Part shown: positions 63,056 to 64,000 of the stretch, one piece after another
Layout of the letters: every line of letters starts with the position of its first letter
How positions within the stretch are numbered: position 1 is the first letter of the stretch
NCBI RefSeq assembly: GCF_000626635.1
Contig: NZ_CP007451.1
Span: 3,702,501 to 3,766,500 of the forward strand
Direction: 5' to 3'
From: Draconibacterium orientale
Lineage (GTDB): Bacteria > Bacteroidota > Bacteroidia > Bacteroidales > Prolixibacteraceae
Length of the DNA: 64,000 bases
Position numbers and translations under genes: made by a program
Notes under the pieces: model-generated
Seen by the model: the letters and a program-made list of their open reading frames with translations, nothing else
The model's database searches: none
Told to the model about the DNA's origin: nothing

Positions 63056-64000
63056 ATGTTTGTGAGAAAAAAAAGAATAAAAGCGGAATTGTAAGTGTGC
63101 AAATCATTGATAAAAGCAGTGGGAAATACAAAATGGTTAAGACAATTGGCAGCTCAAACGATGCTACCGAGATCGACATACTCTACAATCAAGGATTAGA
63201 TTACATCGAGCATTACCAGGGGCAGCAAATCTTTGATTTCTCTACCCGGGATTTCAAAAAAACAATCAAACAAAGCATTCAAAAAATATACATCGATGGG
63301 ATTCATCTTTTACTTGGCAAAATTTATACTGAAATAGGTTTCAATGAAATTTGCGATGATCTTCTCAAACAGCTGGTTTTGGTATGGCTCTCGCACCCGG
63401 CCAGCAAATTAATGACTACGCACAATTTGCAGCGATATTTTTCTGTTGATATCAATGAGGATCGCATCTACAGATACCTGGCAAGATCTATACAGATCAC
63501 AAGGAAAAACTTCAGCAAATTAGCTACAACCATACCAGGAAGATTCTTGGAGGTATTGTTAATGTTGTTTTTTACGATGTTACGACTATCTACTTTCAAA
63601 TAGACGATGAAGATGAAATTCGAAAACGAGGTTTTTCCAAAGAAGGAAGGCATCAAAATCCACAAATAGTTTTAGGACTTCTTGTTGGTCTGGAAGGCTA
63701 TCCGCTGGCCTATGAGATCCACGAAGGGAACAAGTTTAAAGGCCATACAATACTCCCCATTATTGATGCATTTAAAGCTAAATACAAACTGGATAAGCTA
63801 ATTGTAATTACCGACACGGGATTGCTCTCATCATCGAATGTAAAAGAGTTGCAGAAAAAAGGTTACGAGTTTATTCTTGGAGCAAGAATAAAAAATGAGA
63901 GTACAGCCGTAAAACAAAAAATACTTTCACTGAAGCTAGATGATAAAAACTGGGATTCTTCATTACTATTCTATAAGCGGGCAGATTGATTATATCAAAA
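63056..64000 (+). pseudogene. IS1634/IS4-type transposase with several frameshifts, truncated by the window
   Basis: The expected protein begins at ATG 63056 (MFVRKK), but one A is missing from the run 63067-63074, and the frame continues as KNKSGIVSVQIID to about 63480. There a one-base loss (CTGGCAAG where CTGGACAAG is expected) moves the frame again. The body then reads YTDHKEKLQQISYNH, VNVVFYDVTTIYFQ, RKRGFSKEGRHQNPQIVLGL, PLAYEIHEGNKFKG and ITDTGLLSSSNV, the IS1634-type DDE core. A stop at about 63987 conflicts with GRLIIS in another frame, pointing to a third shift. The inverted repeats are not identified, and the 3' end lies outside the window. Confidence 0.82.

Overview
The window looks like a stretch of a Bacteroidota chromosome. 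The evidence is SusC/SusD pairs, a hybrid two-component sensor with a reg_prop propeller, ECF sigma/FecR pairs, acidic residues right after lipoprotein cysteines, a type IX secretion C-terminal domain, and several matches to the Bacteroidota -7 promoter element TAnnTTTG. Low-to-moderate GC and large carbohydrate-degrading clusters suggest a free-living or marine Marinilabiliales/Prolixibacteraceae-type organism; that placement is inference. No rRNA, tRNA or CRISPR array was seen. Almost everything is glycan acquisition.

Layout. (1) 1-3034: end of an upstream cluster, a truncated GH95 fucosidase-like gene and a GH92 mannosidase-like lipoprotein, then a terminator and a gene-poor stretch holding a decayed IS982 transposase. 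(2) 3835-22821: PUL 1, with a repeat-rich promoter region, GH2, GH88, SusC, SusD, a small surface lipoprotein, a perfect terminator, GH2 with a malectin-like domain, two alginate-lyase-superfamily proteins (one with CBM32 and a T9SS tail), and a convergent hybrid two-component regulator. No sulfatase is present, so the target is probably an unsulfated uronic-acid polymer. (3) 23339-30296: ECF sigma, FecR anti-sigma, STN-type SusC and SusD, closed by a terminator. (4) 30349-41202: an amino-sugar operon with ROK kinase, NagB-like deaminase, MFS permease, GH18, three ThuA-like proteins (the first frameshifted), GH9 and a NagX/HGSNAT-like membrane acetyltransferase. (5) 41333-53530: a second ECF sigma/FecR module driving two consecutive SusC/SusD pairs. 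(6) 53750-62801: GH5, GH30, a tandem beta-helix/propeller protein, GH5-CBM and GH30, pointing to beta-1,3/1,6-glucan. (7) 63056-64000: a decayed IS1634-type transposase running off the window.

How it works together (inference from families). Surface SusC/SusD pairs import oligosaccharides cut by secreted or surface lyases and hydrolases. Periplasmic GH2, GH88, GH5 and GH30 enzymes finish them. The hybrid sensor would control PUL 1. The two sigma/FecR modules would sense substrate through the STN domain of their SusC.

The most interesting signal is on the minus strand between each fecR and its susC. In both places a perfect TAnnTTTG box on the minus strand ends exactly on the A of the susC start codon. 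It is followed 65-85 bases downstream by a GC stem and a run of seven or eight T. This is the layout of DonS-type cis-antisense RNAs known from ECF-regulated Bacteroides PULs, and I predict two such RNAs (about 93 and 70 nt). Second is the operon with three ThuA-like proteins, GH9, GH18 and NagX, in which the NagB-like enzyme has Gln at a normally Glu active-site position and no NagA is encoded.
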